This document shows positions 23,586-32,223 of a stretch of 44,502 nt of DNA, one piece after another. Where the stretch lies: assembly GCA_014804185.1 (NCBI GenBank), contig JAAVAG010000156.1:1-44502 (forward strand), written 5' to 3'. A program made the translations under genes and the position numbers. Below the pieces are notes generated by a model. That model did no database searches and had not been told where the DNA came from. It saw only the letters and a program-made list of their open reading frames with translations. The stretch is from Lachnospiraceae bacterium. GTDB lineage: Bacteria > Bacillota > Clostridia > Lachnospirales > Lachnospiraceae. Position 1 is the first letter of the stretch, and each line of letters opens with the position of its first letter.

Positions 23586-25634
23586 ATGATGAAACAGCAG
23601 TTTTTAGAAGAATGGAACAAGTTCATACATGCATGGTCTGTAAGAATTGTTTTTCTGCTGTTTCTGGCCGGGGCGGTCATTGCGGCGGCAGTTTCGGATT
23701 TCACGGGATACGTGGCGCCTTTTATGGAATGGTACTGGGGAAGCATGGGTCCGATACTGTTTGCCGTCGTTGTGGCAGGACAAGTGGCCGGGGAATATCA
23801 AAACAGCAGGGCCGCAAAGGCTGCTGCTGAAACAAAAAAAGGGCAATATTTCGCAGCAAAAGTTATGGGACTTTTCAGCTTGTCGGCTCTCTTTTGCCTG
23901 ATGTATACGGCTGTATTCAGCCTGCTTTGCCATGTAAGAAATGGTGCGGGAAACGGATTTTTTTCTTACTATCCGTTGCAGTTGTCAGTCTTTTTGATAT
24001 GCAGAGTGCTCACTTACTGGATTTATACCGCAGTGTTTATTCTGATTGGAGTGTTGGTTCGCAGAAAGTTCTGGACATTTGCCCTGTCCTGCGGCGTCTC
24101 CTATCTGGAAATTTTCCTGTGGGCGTTACAGGAGAAAAATGGCAGGACGACGGCAGCAGGAGGACCGTGGGCTGCTGTGATGCAATTTGATAAATATTTT
24201 GGCAGGGCAAATTTCCTGTCTTATGATTATTTTATTCTGTTTGTGCCGGGCGTTTACGCAGGGGTGTTTGCCCTGATCATCGGATATTGTATTTATCGTC
24301 GGGGAAAATTGGAGACCAAATCACGCAGAAAACTCAGAAAACTTTTTTCCGGAACAACATCGGGACTTGCCATGATATCTGTCATGTTTTTACTTTTCGG
24401 GCAGGCCAATGTCTGTGCCGAAGAAAATGCGGCTTCTCATACCGGCCAGCAGTCCATGGAAAATGTGGGTGAACTGCGGCTTGTCTATGGGGACAGGAAT
24501 CTCGACGACAGCAATGCCTTTGTGCTCCTTTTCATGGCAGAAGGATTTACAGTAAACGAGCAGGAGAATTTCTTCAGGAACGTTGAAACTATGGCATCAG
24601 CACTTATGTGCATATCCCCTTATGATGAATTTGCAGATGTGACAAAAATATACGCTATCGGCACAATATCCGCACAGTCCGGGAGCAGAGGAGATAAGGC
24701 GGATACCTGGGAAGCGGCAAAATTGGATTCCAGAGATACCTTTTTTGAATCTCATTTTTGGGAAGGCGGGGTACAGCGGACACTGGCGCTCTCTTCGGAT
24801 GGGTTACAGAAGATGTATGAACTGAAACGGGAGTTTTTACCTGCGGCTGATTTCTGTGGTGTTATCATCAATTCCAGTCTTAACGGGGGAACAGCTTATT
24901 TTAACTGTCCTGCGGGAAATATCGTTCTTTCCTCACTGCGCATAGATACGCTGCCGCATGAACTGGCACATGCGATTGCAAAGCTCGCAGATGAATATGA
25001 CGAGAAAGGATATCGTAGTTTCTTTACGGCGCCTAATGCATCTCGGCAGTCAGATCCCCGAAAAGTGGAATGGGCGAAATATATCGGAATAGATGATATC
25101 AGCGTCTACCAGTTTACTTATAACAGCAGATGGTATCATCCCAGCATGACATGCATCATGCGTTCCAGCAATGCCGGAAAATTTTGCCAGGTGTGCGAGG
25201 ATGCGCTGCGCGAACAGATTGGTAAATACTGCGCAGAGAGCAGACTGCTTTTCCGCGGCTACGGAAAACAGGTTTTGGAGTCAAGGGCAGGAACAGATAT
25301 GCGGGAGTTTTTTGTAGTTCAAAAGAAGATCAGAAAGCTAAACAGTAATCGAATCCCAGAGGAACTTTTATTGTTAAAATACTATGACGAAGACAATGTT
25401 TTAATCGATGGATTACCCAAAAAAGCCGGCAATTATTATGTTGAGGCAGAGTTTCTTGGATACCAGGACGGAGATATTTTCTATGACCCCTGTAACCTGA
25501 AAGTATCCTATGAGATAAAGCCAGATTCCGCAAAGGTATTCTGGCTTTCAATAACGCCTCTTTTACTTGGAATTATGGTATGGATTGTGTGGCTGAAACG
25601 GTCGTTATTTTTCATGGGCAGAGGAAATAAGTAG
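23586..25634 (+). CDS. ABC-2-like membrane domain fused to M64 metallopeptidase
   Basis: 682 residues. Residues 1-240 have six membrane segments (about 20-36, 55-68, 93-115, 133-158, 162-182, 215-237) in an ABC-2-permease-like arrangement. Residues 245-279 look like an internal Sec signal peptide (RRKLRKL, hydrophobic core 260-272, NVCA^EE). Residues about 292-590 are an IgA-peptidase M64-like domain: ELRLVYGDRNLDDSNAFVLLFMAEGF, then zinc-binding H458-E459-x2-H462 in LPHELAHAIAKLADEY. The last ~90 residues are an extracytoplasmic tail and a C-terminal anchor helix (about 653-670). AAAAGGAG precedes the ATG. No ATPase is adjacent. Confidence 0.85.
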   Translation: MMKQQFLEEWNKFIHAWSVRIVFLLFLAGAVIAAAVSDFTGYVAPFMEWYWGSMGPILFAVVVAGQVAGEYQNSRAAKAAAETKKGQYFAAKVMGLFSLSALFCLMYTAVFSLLCHVRNGAGNGFFSYYPLQLSVFLICRVLTYWIYTAVFILIGVLVRRKFWTFALSCGVSYLEIFLWALQEKNGRTTAAGGPWAAVMQFDKYFGRANFLSYDYFILFVPGVYAGVFALIIGYCIYRRGKLETKSRRKLRKLFSGTTSGLAMISVMFLLFGQANVCAEENAASHTGQQSMENVGELRLVYGDRNLDDSNAFVLLFMAEGFTVNEQENFFRNVETMASALMCISPYDEFADVTKIYAIGTISAQSGSRGDKADTWEAAKLDSRDTFFESHFWEGGVQRTLALSSDGLQKMYELKREFLPAADFCGVIINSSLNGGTAYFNCPAGNIVLSSLRIDTLPHELAHAIAKLADEYDEKGYRSFFTAPNASRQSDPRKVEWAKYIGIDDISVYQFTYNSRWYHPSMTCIMRSSNAGKFCQVCEDALREQIGKYCAESRLLFRGYGKQVLESRAGTDMREFFVVQKKIRKLNSNRIPEELLLLKYYDEDNVLIDGLPKKAGNYYVEAEFLGYQDGDIFYDPCNLKVSYEIKPDSAKVFWLSITPLLLGIMVWIVWLKRSLFFMGRGNK

Positions 25635-25643
25635 GAACTAAAC

Positions 25644-25680
25644 ATAAGGGTTGAGTTGCAATAACTCAGCCCTTATTTTC
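25644..25680. terminator. Terminator between convergent M64-fusion and hybrid kinase genes
   Basis: ATAAGGG-T-TGAGTT / AACTCA-G-CCCTTAT with TTTT after it on the plus strand. It ends the M64 fusion and probably also the convergent kinase transcript. Confidence 0.8.
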
Positions 25681-28643
25681 TATCTGTTCGCATTCTCCGC
25701 CCGGCTGTCCAGCACCTGACGGATAGTAGTCTTCAGGTTGTCGATCTGAACCGGCTTAGCGATGTGGGCGTCCATGCCGGACTCGATAGCTTCCCTCACA
25801 TCATCCACAAATGCGTTGGCGGTCATGGCTATGATGGGCACCGACCTGGCGGAAGGGTGGCTGCTGCTGCGGATAGTTCTGGTAGCGGTGTAGCCATCCA
25901 TCACAGGCATCTGCACATCCATCAGAATCAGGTCGTACTCATCCGGCTGGGATGCCTGAAATTTCTCCACCGCCTCCTGGCCATTGTCGGCGGTGTCACA
26001 GACAGCGCCCAGAGTACCCAGAAGTTTGACCAGGATAAAACGATTGACCTTAAGATCATCCACCACCAGAACATGCTTCCCTTGTACAATATCGGATTGG
26101 GGGAGTTCACTTTTGTTCTGGCTTCCCATGATTCGCTTGACTGCTTCTTTGAAATTACTCAAGAAGAAAGGCTTTGGCATGAAGTGGTCTACCCCGATTT
26201 CCATGGCCTCCTGCTCGATGTCGCTCCAGTCATAAGCGGTAAGAAGAAGGATAGGGATCTTATCCGGGTAGTTCTGCCGGATAAGACGGGCGGTTTCCAG
26301 ACCGTCCAGAGTGGGCATCTTCCAGTCCAGCAGGATCAGGTCGTAGGGATGGCCTGACTCCCGATGTTCCCGCATCATCTGGACGGCAGTGTGACCATTC
26401 GTGGCGTAGTCTGTGATTACGCCTACTTTGGACATGGTCTTGACAATACTGCAGCATGTCTCCTCATCGTCATCCGCCACGATCATCTTGGCCAGCTGAT
26501 GGTCCGCCCAGAACTTCTGGTCGGCTTCCCGCTCCTGGATACAAAATTCCAACTCCACAATGAAAGTGCTCCCCTCGCCCTGTTTACTCTTCACTTCAAT
26601 GGTACCGCCCATCAATTCAACCAGATTCTTGGTGATGGGCATCCCCAGACCGGTGCCCTGGATTTCATGAACAGCCGCATTGTCCTCATCCCGGGTGAAG
26701 GGATCGAAAAGCACCTTCTGGTACGCCTCGCTCATGCCCATGCCGTTGTCGCTGACGGTAAAGCGGACACGGCTGTAATTATTGACCACCTGTGGCAGTT
26801 CCTCTACACGCAGTTCAATGGTTCCATTCTCCGGGGTATACTTCACGGCGTTGGACAGCAGATTAATCAGGATCTGATTGAGCCGCAGCTTGTCGCCAAG
26901 CAGATGTTCGAAAGCCATGTGGGTGACAACAATTTCAAAGGTCTGGCTCTTCGCCTTGGTCTGAGGACGGATGATGACATTGATTTCGTCGATGACATCG
27001 GCCAGATCCATCTCAGAAATACTCAGCGTGGCGCTGCCGCTCTCGATTTTGTTCATATCCAACACATCATTGATAAGCCCCAGCAGGTGCTGGCTGGCAG
27101 CATCGATTCGTTTGTTGTAATTCATAACTACGTCCGGATTATCTACCTCATCCCGCATGAGAGCCAGAAAACCGATGATTGCGTTCATGGGGGTGCGGAT
27201 GTCATGGCTGATACTGCTAAGAAAAGAGGTTTTTGCATTATTAGCGGCTTTGGCCATATGCAGAGCCTCGGTCAGGGAGTTCTGCGTCTTGCGTTCCATG
27301 GTGCGGTCAGAGATGTAGACCAGCCGTTTCCTCTGGCCCTGGATATCAACGCAGTCGACATTTTCCTTAAAGTATCTGCGTTCTCCGGTTCTGGGATCGA
27401 TCCGCTCGGGGGTACGGGATACCGATTCTCCGCCGGGGACCAGAGCCTTGAACATGGCGTCGTACTTCATGGCGGAATCAAAGTCCGCCTCTTGATCGGC
27501 GGCCTTGAGATAGCTGATGACATCTTCCGGCTTTACCCCCAGCACCCGCTCCGCATTACCGCTTATATACTCGGGTTCCTCATTTTCCTGATTTAACAGC
27601 ATGTAGACGTCGTCTGTATTGCGGCTGATGTAATCGGTCAAAGTATCGAACAGCCTGGCCTGATATTCTATTTTCTTATCCTTGATCTTAATGTCTTTAT
27701 CAATGTGTCGAAATAATAAAATAAACACGCCGCCTATAATCAGCATCAGAGCAACGATCCCCAGCGTCATTTGTGCATCCCGCAGGATCTCATCCGCCTC
27801 ATTCTGCACGGCGTCCTCCGGCACAATAGAGAGCAGATACCAACCGTCCGCGCTTGTCAGCGGAGTGAAAGTATAGACATAGCTGCCGTTATCTCCGGTA
27901 AAGATAAAACTGCCTGTTTCCCGAGCATCGATTGCCGCTGTCAGGGAAGCGATGTCCTCCTGCGAACTGTGAGTATCGGCAAGAGCATCGAACACATTAT
28001 TATAACTCCGGTCAGAGGTAGACGGAACAGAACGCAGCAGAATGTCCCCTTCCTGATTCAAAATGTAGCCGTAGCCCTGACCGCCGTAAAAGGAAAGGTT
28101 GAAAGCCTCCGTGACCTTGTTGCGGTCATATCTTTTAAGGATCACCCCATGATGTCCGTCGGCAAAGGTAAATGTCTCATAATAGCTGAACTTCGGCTCA
28201 CTGCCGAAGATTCCAATAAATTTGTCGCGCACACCACTGCCATTGAGGCTGCGGTATGCTTCCATGGATTCCTCGTCCAGTTGAATGATATCGCTGCTCG
28301 TGTTGCTGCAGGACAAGCCCTCTTCAAGGCATACCACTATGTACTCTGCACTTACGGTCTGAAACATTGTCAACCGATCCAGAGCATCCTGCGGTCCGGC
28401 GGTGGGATTTTGCGAAAAATATACCGCATAACTGCGCAGCTGTTCCCGGTCATTGGAGATGAGGTCATCAAAAGACTGCTCCTGCTGCAGGGTCATGTCC
28501 ATAACATGCTGGAGCATGTTGGTTTCCAATTTATCCTTCAGCTTCTCAAAATAGCAAACTCCGCTGAATATGATGATCGCTGTGCAGACCACAATCAAAA
28601 TGATTAACAGTGATCGTTGGTGTTTTTTTATTTTCTGAGTCAT
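25680..28643 (-). CDS. Hybrid sensor histidine kinase with two receiver domains
   Basis: 987 residues. Membrane helix 11-30; extracytoplasmic sensor of ~260 residues (dCache-like, ending GSYVYTFTPLTSADGWYLLSIVP); helix 293-311; PAS about 330-450; phosphoacceptor H480 in SSISHDIRTPMNAIIGF; HATPase_c with NLLSNAVKYTPENG and GTGLGMPI; receiver 1 (DDDEE...LILLDWKMPTLDG); receiver 2 (VVDDLKVNRF...LILMDVQMPVMDG). No output domain is present, so phosphate must pass to a separate regulator not seen here. It is a monocistronic gene with its own promoter. Confidence 0.95.
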   Translation of the reverse strand: MTQKIKKHQRSLLIILIVVCTAIIIFSGVCYFEKLKDKLETNMLQHVMDMTLQQEQSFDDLISNDREQLRSYAVYFSQNPTAGPQDALDRLTMFQTVSAEYIVVCLEEGLSCSNTSSDIIQLDEESMEAYRSLNGSGVRDKFIGIFGSEPKFSYYETFTFADGHHGVILKRYDRNKVTEAFNLSFYGGQGYGYILNQEGDILLRSVPSTSDRSYNNVFDALADTHSSQEDIASLTAAIDARETGSFIFTGDNGSYVYTFTPLTSADGWYLLSIVPEDAVQNEADEILRDAQMTLGIVALMLIIGGVFILLFRHIDKDIKIKDKKIEYQARLFDTLTDYISRNTDDVYMLLNQENEEPEYISGNAERVLGVKPEDVISYLKAADQEADFDSAMKYDAMFKALVPGGESVSRTPERIDPRTGERRYFKENVDCVDIQGQRKRLVYISDRTMERKTQNSLTEALHMAKAANNAKTSFLSSISHDIRTPMNAIIGFLALMRDEVDNPDVVMNYNKRIDAASQHLLGLINDVLDMNKIESGSATLSISEMDLADVIDEINVIIRPQTKAKSQTFEIVVTHMAFEHLLGDKLRLNQILINLLSNAVKYTPENGTIELRVEELPQVVNNYSRVRFTVSDNGMGMSEAYQKVLFDPFTRDEDNAAVHEIQGTGLGMPITKNLVELMGGTIEVKSKQGEGSTFIVELEFCIQEREADQKFWADHQLAKMIVADDDEETCCSIVKTMSKVGVITDYATNGHTAVQMMREHRESGHPYDLILLDWKMPTLDGLETARLIRQNYPDKIPILLLTAYDWSDIEQEAMEIGVDHFMPKPFFLSNFKEAVKRIMGSQNKSELPQSDIVQGKHVLVVDDLKVNRFILVKLLGTLGAVCDTADNGQEAVEKFQASQPDEYDLILMDVQMPVMDGYTATRTIRSSSHPSARSVPIIAMTANAFVDDVREAIESGMDAHIAKPVQIDNLKTTIRQVLDSRAENANR

Positions 28644-28681
28644 TTTCCATCACTCCATTTTCAATAACTGGTAATAACCAA

Positions 28682-28710
28682 ATTATACCGTTATTTCATT
28701 CACAACGCAA
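28682..28710 (-). promoter_or_regulatory. Promoter of the hybrid kinase gene
   Basis: Minus strand: TTGCGT (28710-28705), 17 bp, TATAAT (28687-28682), about 40 bp from the start codon. Confidence 0.6.
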
Positions 28711-28850
28711 TATCGGCTGTATACAAATTAGCTTGGAAAAGTAACAAACGATCAAACCAAATAGCAATGTAAAGAAATAGTTTAGATTGCATTGCCTTGT
28801 ACTCCGAACTTGTCATGCTCCGCGCCCAAATTTCTGAAAGCAAAGACTAA

Positions 28851-28878
28851 AGCGACGGCCCAACTTCAGGCCGCCGCT
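28851..28878 (-). terminator. Terminator of the antiporter gene
   Basis: AGCGGCGGCC/GGCCGTCGCT stem (10 bp, one G-U pair) with an 8-nt loop, followed on the minus strand by TTAGTCTTT. Confidence 0.65.
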
Positions 28879-28884
28879 GTAATC

Positions 28885-30105
28885 TTATGATACCGCTTCT
28901 CTGTCTTCCAAATTCCCCTTACCCGGATCACCGACATCCGAATCTTTGGCATAGAGTACTTTTAAAATGATAGGTGTGCATATGCTCGACACAATGATGA
29001 GCAGAATTACCGAAGTAAAGTACATGGAAGTCAGCAATCCTACGGACAGGCCTTTCTGTGCCACGATCAGAGCCACTTCTCCTCTTGTCATCATACCCAC
29101 GCCGATCTTCAGCGTGTCATGTCCTCTGAATCCACATGCCCTTGCCATCAGTCCGCATCCGATCACCTTGGAGATCAGACCCACAAGTACAAAGCATGCG
29201 GAAAAAATAAGCAGGTCTGCCGTCGTATTTTCCAGATTTGTCTTTAATCCGATACTGGCAAAAAAGACCGGTCCAAACAACATGTAAGAATTAATATCCA
29301 TCTTCTCCGCTATATAATTGGAGTCCCGCACGGAACAGAGGATAATACCGGCCACATAAGCTCCTGTTATGTCCGCTATGCCAAAGTATTTCTCCGCTAT
29401 ATACGCAAAAGAGAGGCAAAGCGCCAGCCCGATAATGGGAATGCGCCTTGTATGCGGATACCTGTTATCAATCTTTTTGAAAATCTTATAAATGACAAAC
29501 CCTGCTACAATCGCAAACGCAAAAAACAAAACCGTATTAAGTACTACCCTGCCCGGATTGCTGTCCGGATTTTTAAATCCGATCACAAATGTCAGAACAA
29601 TAATGCCGATGACATCATCGATAATGGCGGCACTTAAGATTGTGGTACCTACCTTTCCTTTCAGCTTTCCCATTTCTTTCAGTGTCTCCACCGTAATACT
29701 CACGGAAGTTGCCGTCAGGATCACTCCCACAAACACAGCCTTGTAAAATTCCTCCGAACCCCATGGCGCAAAACCGTAAAACACCATATATAAAAGGCTT
29801 CCGCACATCAGGGGTATAAATACGCCTGCACAGGCGATCAGACAGGCAATGGGGCCGGTCTTCATCAGTTCTTTCAGATTTGTGCCAAGTCCCGCAGAAA
29901 ACATCAGGAGTAAAACACCGATCTCCGCCATCTGTATCAGGAAATCCGTCTGCTGCACGAGCCCCAGGACGCTTGGTCCGATCAGCAGGCCCGCCACAAT
30001 CTCCCCTACCACCTGAGGCGCTTTCAGCTTCCTGGCCAGGATCCCAAAAAACTTTGCAAATACGATAATGATCGCAAGATCCTTAAACACATCATATGCT
30101 TCCAT
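28885..30105 (-). CDS. CPA2-family cation:proton antiporter (KefB/NapA-like)
   Basis: 406 residues from the ATG at 30105, which follows GAAGGAAC. About 12 membrane helices. LKAPQVVGEIVAGLLIGPSVLGL, FSAGLGTNLKEL and LSAAIIDDVIGIIVL are CPA2 signatures; the paired acidic DD in AIIDDVIG is the ion-binding site. There is no C-terminal RCK (TrkA-N) domain, so it is a plain Na+/H+ or K+/H+ exchanger. A region upstream has a TATAAT with TG extension at 30208-30203. It is an isolated gene. Confidence 0.9.
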   Translation of the reverse strand: MEAYDVFKDLAIIIVFAKFFGILARKLKAPQVVGEIVAGLLIGPSVLGLVQQTDFLIQMAEIGVLLLMFSAGLGTNLKELMKTGPIACLIACAGVFIPLMCGSLLYMVFYGFAPWGSEEFYKAVFVGVILTATSVSITVETLKEMGKLKGKVGTTILSAAIIDDVIGIIVLTFVIGFKNPDSNPGRVVLNTVLFFAFAIVAGFVIYKIFKKIDNRYPHTRRIPIIGLALCLSFAYIAEKYFGIADITGAYVAGIILCSVRDSNYIAEKMDINSYMLFGPVFFASIGLKTNLENTTADLLIFSACFVLVGLISKVIGCGLMARACGFRGHDTLKIGVGMMTRGEVALIVAQKGLSVGLLTSMYFTSVILLIIVSSICTPIILKVLYAKDSDVGDPGKGNLEDREAVS

Positions 30106-30202
30106 AATGAACAGTTCCTTCTTTCTCAAATATACTACAATATATTTCAGGGGCAGAATATTGTGTCCCTGGTATCTGTGCCGCCCTAAAGACACGAATT
30201 TT

Positions 30203-30208
30203 ATTATA
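30203..30208 (-). promoter_or_regulatory. Extended -10 of the antiporter gene
   Basis: TGC-TATAAT on the minus strand with T-rich TTTTTG 17 bp upstream. Its distance from the start codon leaves a leader of about 90 nt. Confidence 0.45.
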
Positions 30209-30251
30209 GCATTATTCAATCCCGGCAAAAAGGAACATATTTCACAGAAAT

Positions 30252-31202
30252 TTATGATTCTGTATCATCTTCTTTAGATAAAATGATACTCACAATACCG
30301 CACAGGATGCCTCCTATGGGAAACACCACCCAGCTCCATGCCATGATACTGTGCCTCCAGTTAATCACTTTCCACCAGGAATCCATCTTTATATTGACTC
30401 CCGCTATTTCCACACCGATGGAAATGATGAACAGAATTGTGGCGGACAGCATGATCACTGCGCACCACTTGCCGATTTTTTTACTGGTTGCGCTTTTTTC
30501 TCTTTTATTTTCCCTGTTATATGCCTTAATGTCATATTTGGAGTTTTGTATTCCCGCGTATACCAGCGTTCCTACCGCCACCGCAACCATCGCCATGAAA
30601 ATACCGTCATACAGGTCTTCTGTAAAACCTGCTGGGAGCGCCACTTCTTCCAGTCCTGTGTTAATCACAACGGCAATGATGATAAAGGTCACGCCGCCGC
30701 CCACCAGAAAAGGAAACTTGTGATGAAATCTTTCTATTTCCGACTCACTGTAAAACTGTTTCATACGGGGATATTTCTCACAGAAAATGCTGTGCTCAAT
30801 ACCTCCTGTGACAATCAGAAATATTGCCACCGCCGCAAAAATCAGCACCATCATGTCCGCGATTCCCTCCTGCACCCCGATGCCAGCCACCAGTCCCTGG
30901 GCGGCTATGCCAAAGATCAGAAGTCCGATTCCAATCGCCATGATAATGCTGAAATGATTCATATGGGAGTCGTACCTTGCCGTATCCTCCACGGACACCT
31001 CTTCCATGCTGCCCCGCAGCAGTGTATCCATACTGCAGTGAAACATGTCGCAGATCTGAATGATCTTATCCGTCTCCGGAAAGCTGCCGTCCGACTCCCA
31101 TTTGGAAACAGACTGTCTCGATACATTCAGCACCTCCGCCAGCTGTTCCTGTGTCATATTCTGCTGTTTTCTCAAAAACTGTAGATTTTCGCCTAAACTC
31201 AT
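30252..31202 (-). CDS. XRE-type HTH regulator with C-terminal membrane domain
   Basis: 316 residues. Residues 1-62 are an XRE HTH (MTQEQLAEVLNVSRQSVSKWESDGSFPETDKIIQICDMF). Residues about 85-310 have roughly five or six membrane helices (near 85-105, 112-135, 165-182, 205-223, 248-270, 285-305). The protein is therefore a membrane-bound transcription regulator, a layout common in Clostridia. It may sense membrane state or an envelope signal. Its promoter is not clear. No partner gene is adjacent. Confidence 0.85.
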   Translation of the reverse strand: MSLGENLQFLRKQQNMTQEQLAEVLNVSRQSVSKWESDGSFPETDKIIQICDMFHCSMDTLLRGSMEEVSVEDTARYDSHMNHFSIIMAIGIGLLIFGIAAQGLVAGIGVQEGIADMMVLIFAAVAIFLIVTGGIEHSIFCEKYPRMKQFYSESEIERFHHKFPFLVGGGVTFIIIAVVINTGLEEVALPAGFTEDLYDGIFMAMVAVAVGTLVYAGIQNSKYDIKAYNRENKREKSATSKKIGKWCAVIMLSATILFIISIGVEIAGVNIKMDSWWKVINWRHSIMAWSWVVFPIGGILCGIVSIILSKEDDTES

Positions 31203-31269
31203 AACCTTTCCTTTCCTCAGCCGCCAGGGCAGCCTCCATTTGATGGTCTGAGTTTATCAATTTATGCAT

Positions 31270-31294
31270 GCAACTGCAATCAATTTGCTGTTGC
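31270..31294. repeat. Imperfect inverted repeat upstream of the XRE-membrane gene
   Basis: GCAAC-T-GCAA and TTGC-T-GTTGC (31270-31279/31285-31294) separated by 5 bp. It could be an operator for the XRE protein or a weak terminator for the mur operon; no long U-run follows on the minus strand. Confidence 0.35.
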
Positions 31295-31329
31295 TTTTGA
31301 AAAAATACGTGTAAAGTTCCGGTTGCAGG

Positions 31330-32208
31330 TCACTCGGCCATGGAAATCAGGTACTCCCCTACCTTGCGCAGGTGAATCCAGAGGGAATCCCTCAGGTACT
31401 GCGGAACATGTTGTCCCATCCTGATTACTTCAAAACTGAAATCGCCTTGGTAGCCGATCTCCTTTAATGCGGGCATGATCGCTTCCCAATTGACGTTGCC
31501 CAGATAGGGAAGTCTGTGCTCGTCATACTCGCCCCGATTGTCATGCACATGAGTCACTTTCAGACGGTTTCCTATATATTTCAGACAGGGAACCTGATCC
31601 TTGTATACCAGATTCGCATGTCCGAAATCCCAACAGATGCCCACATTGTTATATTTTTCCGCCAGCGTATCCACCAGATCACACAACTGCTCTGCCTCGG
31701 CGCAGTAACTGCGTTTATAACCCTGTCCCGGAAAATCCGCCATATTTTCGATACAAATTCCTACCCCATACTTTTCCGCATATTCCAGATGCCTGGAAAA
31801 ATATTCCACATTTTTTCTTTTGGATGTCTCCTGCATACTGGCGGCAAAATCTGTTGCCGGATGAGATACCGTCCATTTCGCTCCCATGATCTGAGCGCAG
31901 ACAATAGACCTTCTGGCAATTTCCTCCGTGTCTTCTATCACGCCCGTAACGGGATGACAGAAATTATAATACGGCATATGCGCCTGCACAAATGTGATTC
32001 CCAGACTGTCCGCCTCCCGGCGCATCTCCTGAGCCCAATATTCCCACCTGTCCGTGCGCAGCGGTGAATTCGGAGCCGCCGCGGAACAGAAAATAGCATC
32101 CAGATTTTTATAGCCAAGAGCGGCATAATGCCGAAGATCCTCTCGGTAAGCGTTATAACTTCCATCATCTTCATAGATAAAAAAATTTACTGTTGTCGAT
32201 AATCTCAT
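31330..32208 (-). CDS. Sugar-phosphate isomerase/epimerase-like TIM-barrel protein
   Basis: 292 residues of the xylose-isomerase-like TIM-barrel superfamily (AP endonuclease 2/sugar epimerase fold). Conserved metal-site segments are VGICIENMADFPG (E), VGICWDFGHANL (D and H), LKVTHVHDN (H) and DFSFEVIRMG (E). No signal peptide. It is the last gene of the operon, 15 bp after the NamZ gene. Its substrate is unknown; a sugar intermediate of amino sugar breakdown is plausible. Isomerase versus oxidoreductase-like or lyase activity cannot be decided from sequence. Confidence 0.85.
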   Translation of the reverse strand: MRLSTTVNFFIYEDDGSYNAYREDLRHYAALGYKNLDAIFCSAAAPNSPLRTDRWEYWAQEMRREADSLGITFVQAHMPYYNFCHPVTGVIEDTEEIARRSIVCAQIMGAKWTVSHPATDFAASMQETSKRKNVEYFSRHLEYAEKYGVGICIENMADFPGQGYKRSYCAEAEQLCDLVDTLAEKYNNVGICWDFGHANLVYKDQVPCLKYIGNRLKVTHVHDNRGEYDEHRLPYLGNVNWEAIMPALKEIGYQGDFSFEVIRMGQHVPQYLRDSLWIHLRKVGEYLISMAE

Positions 32209-32223
32209 CCTGATCTCCTCCCG

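Noticed and set aside
26364..27596. Plus-strand open frame of 410 codons
   Set aside because: Antisense to the hybrid sensor kinase. Composition is that of a shadow frame and there is no ribosome binding site or domain.
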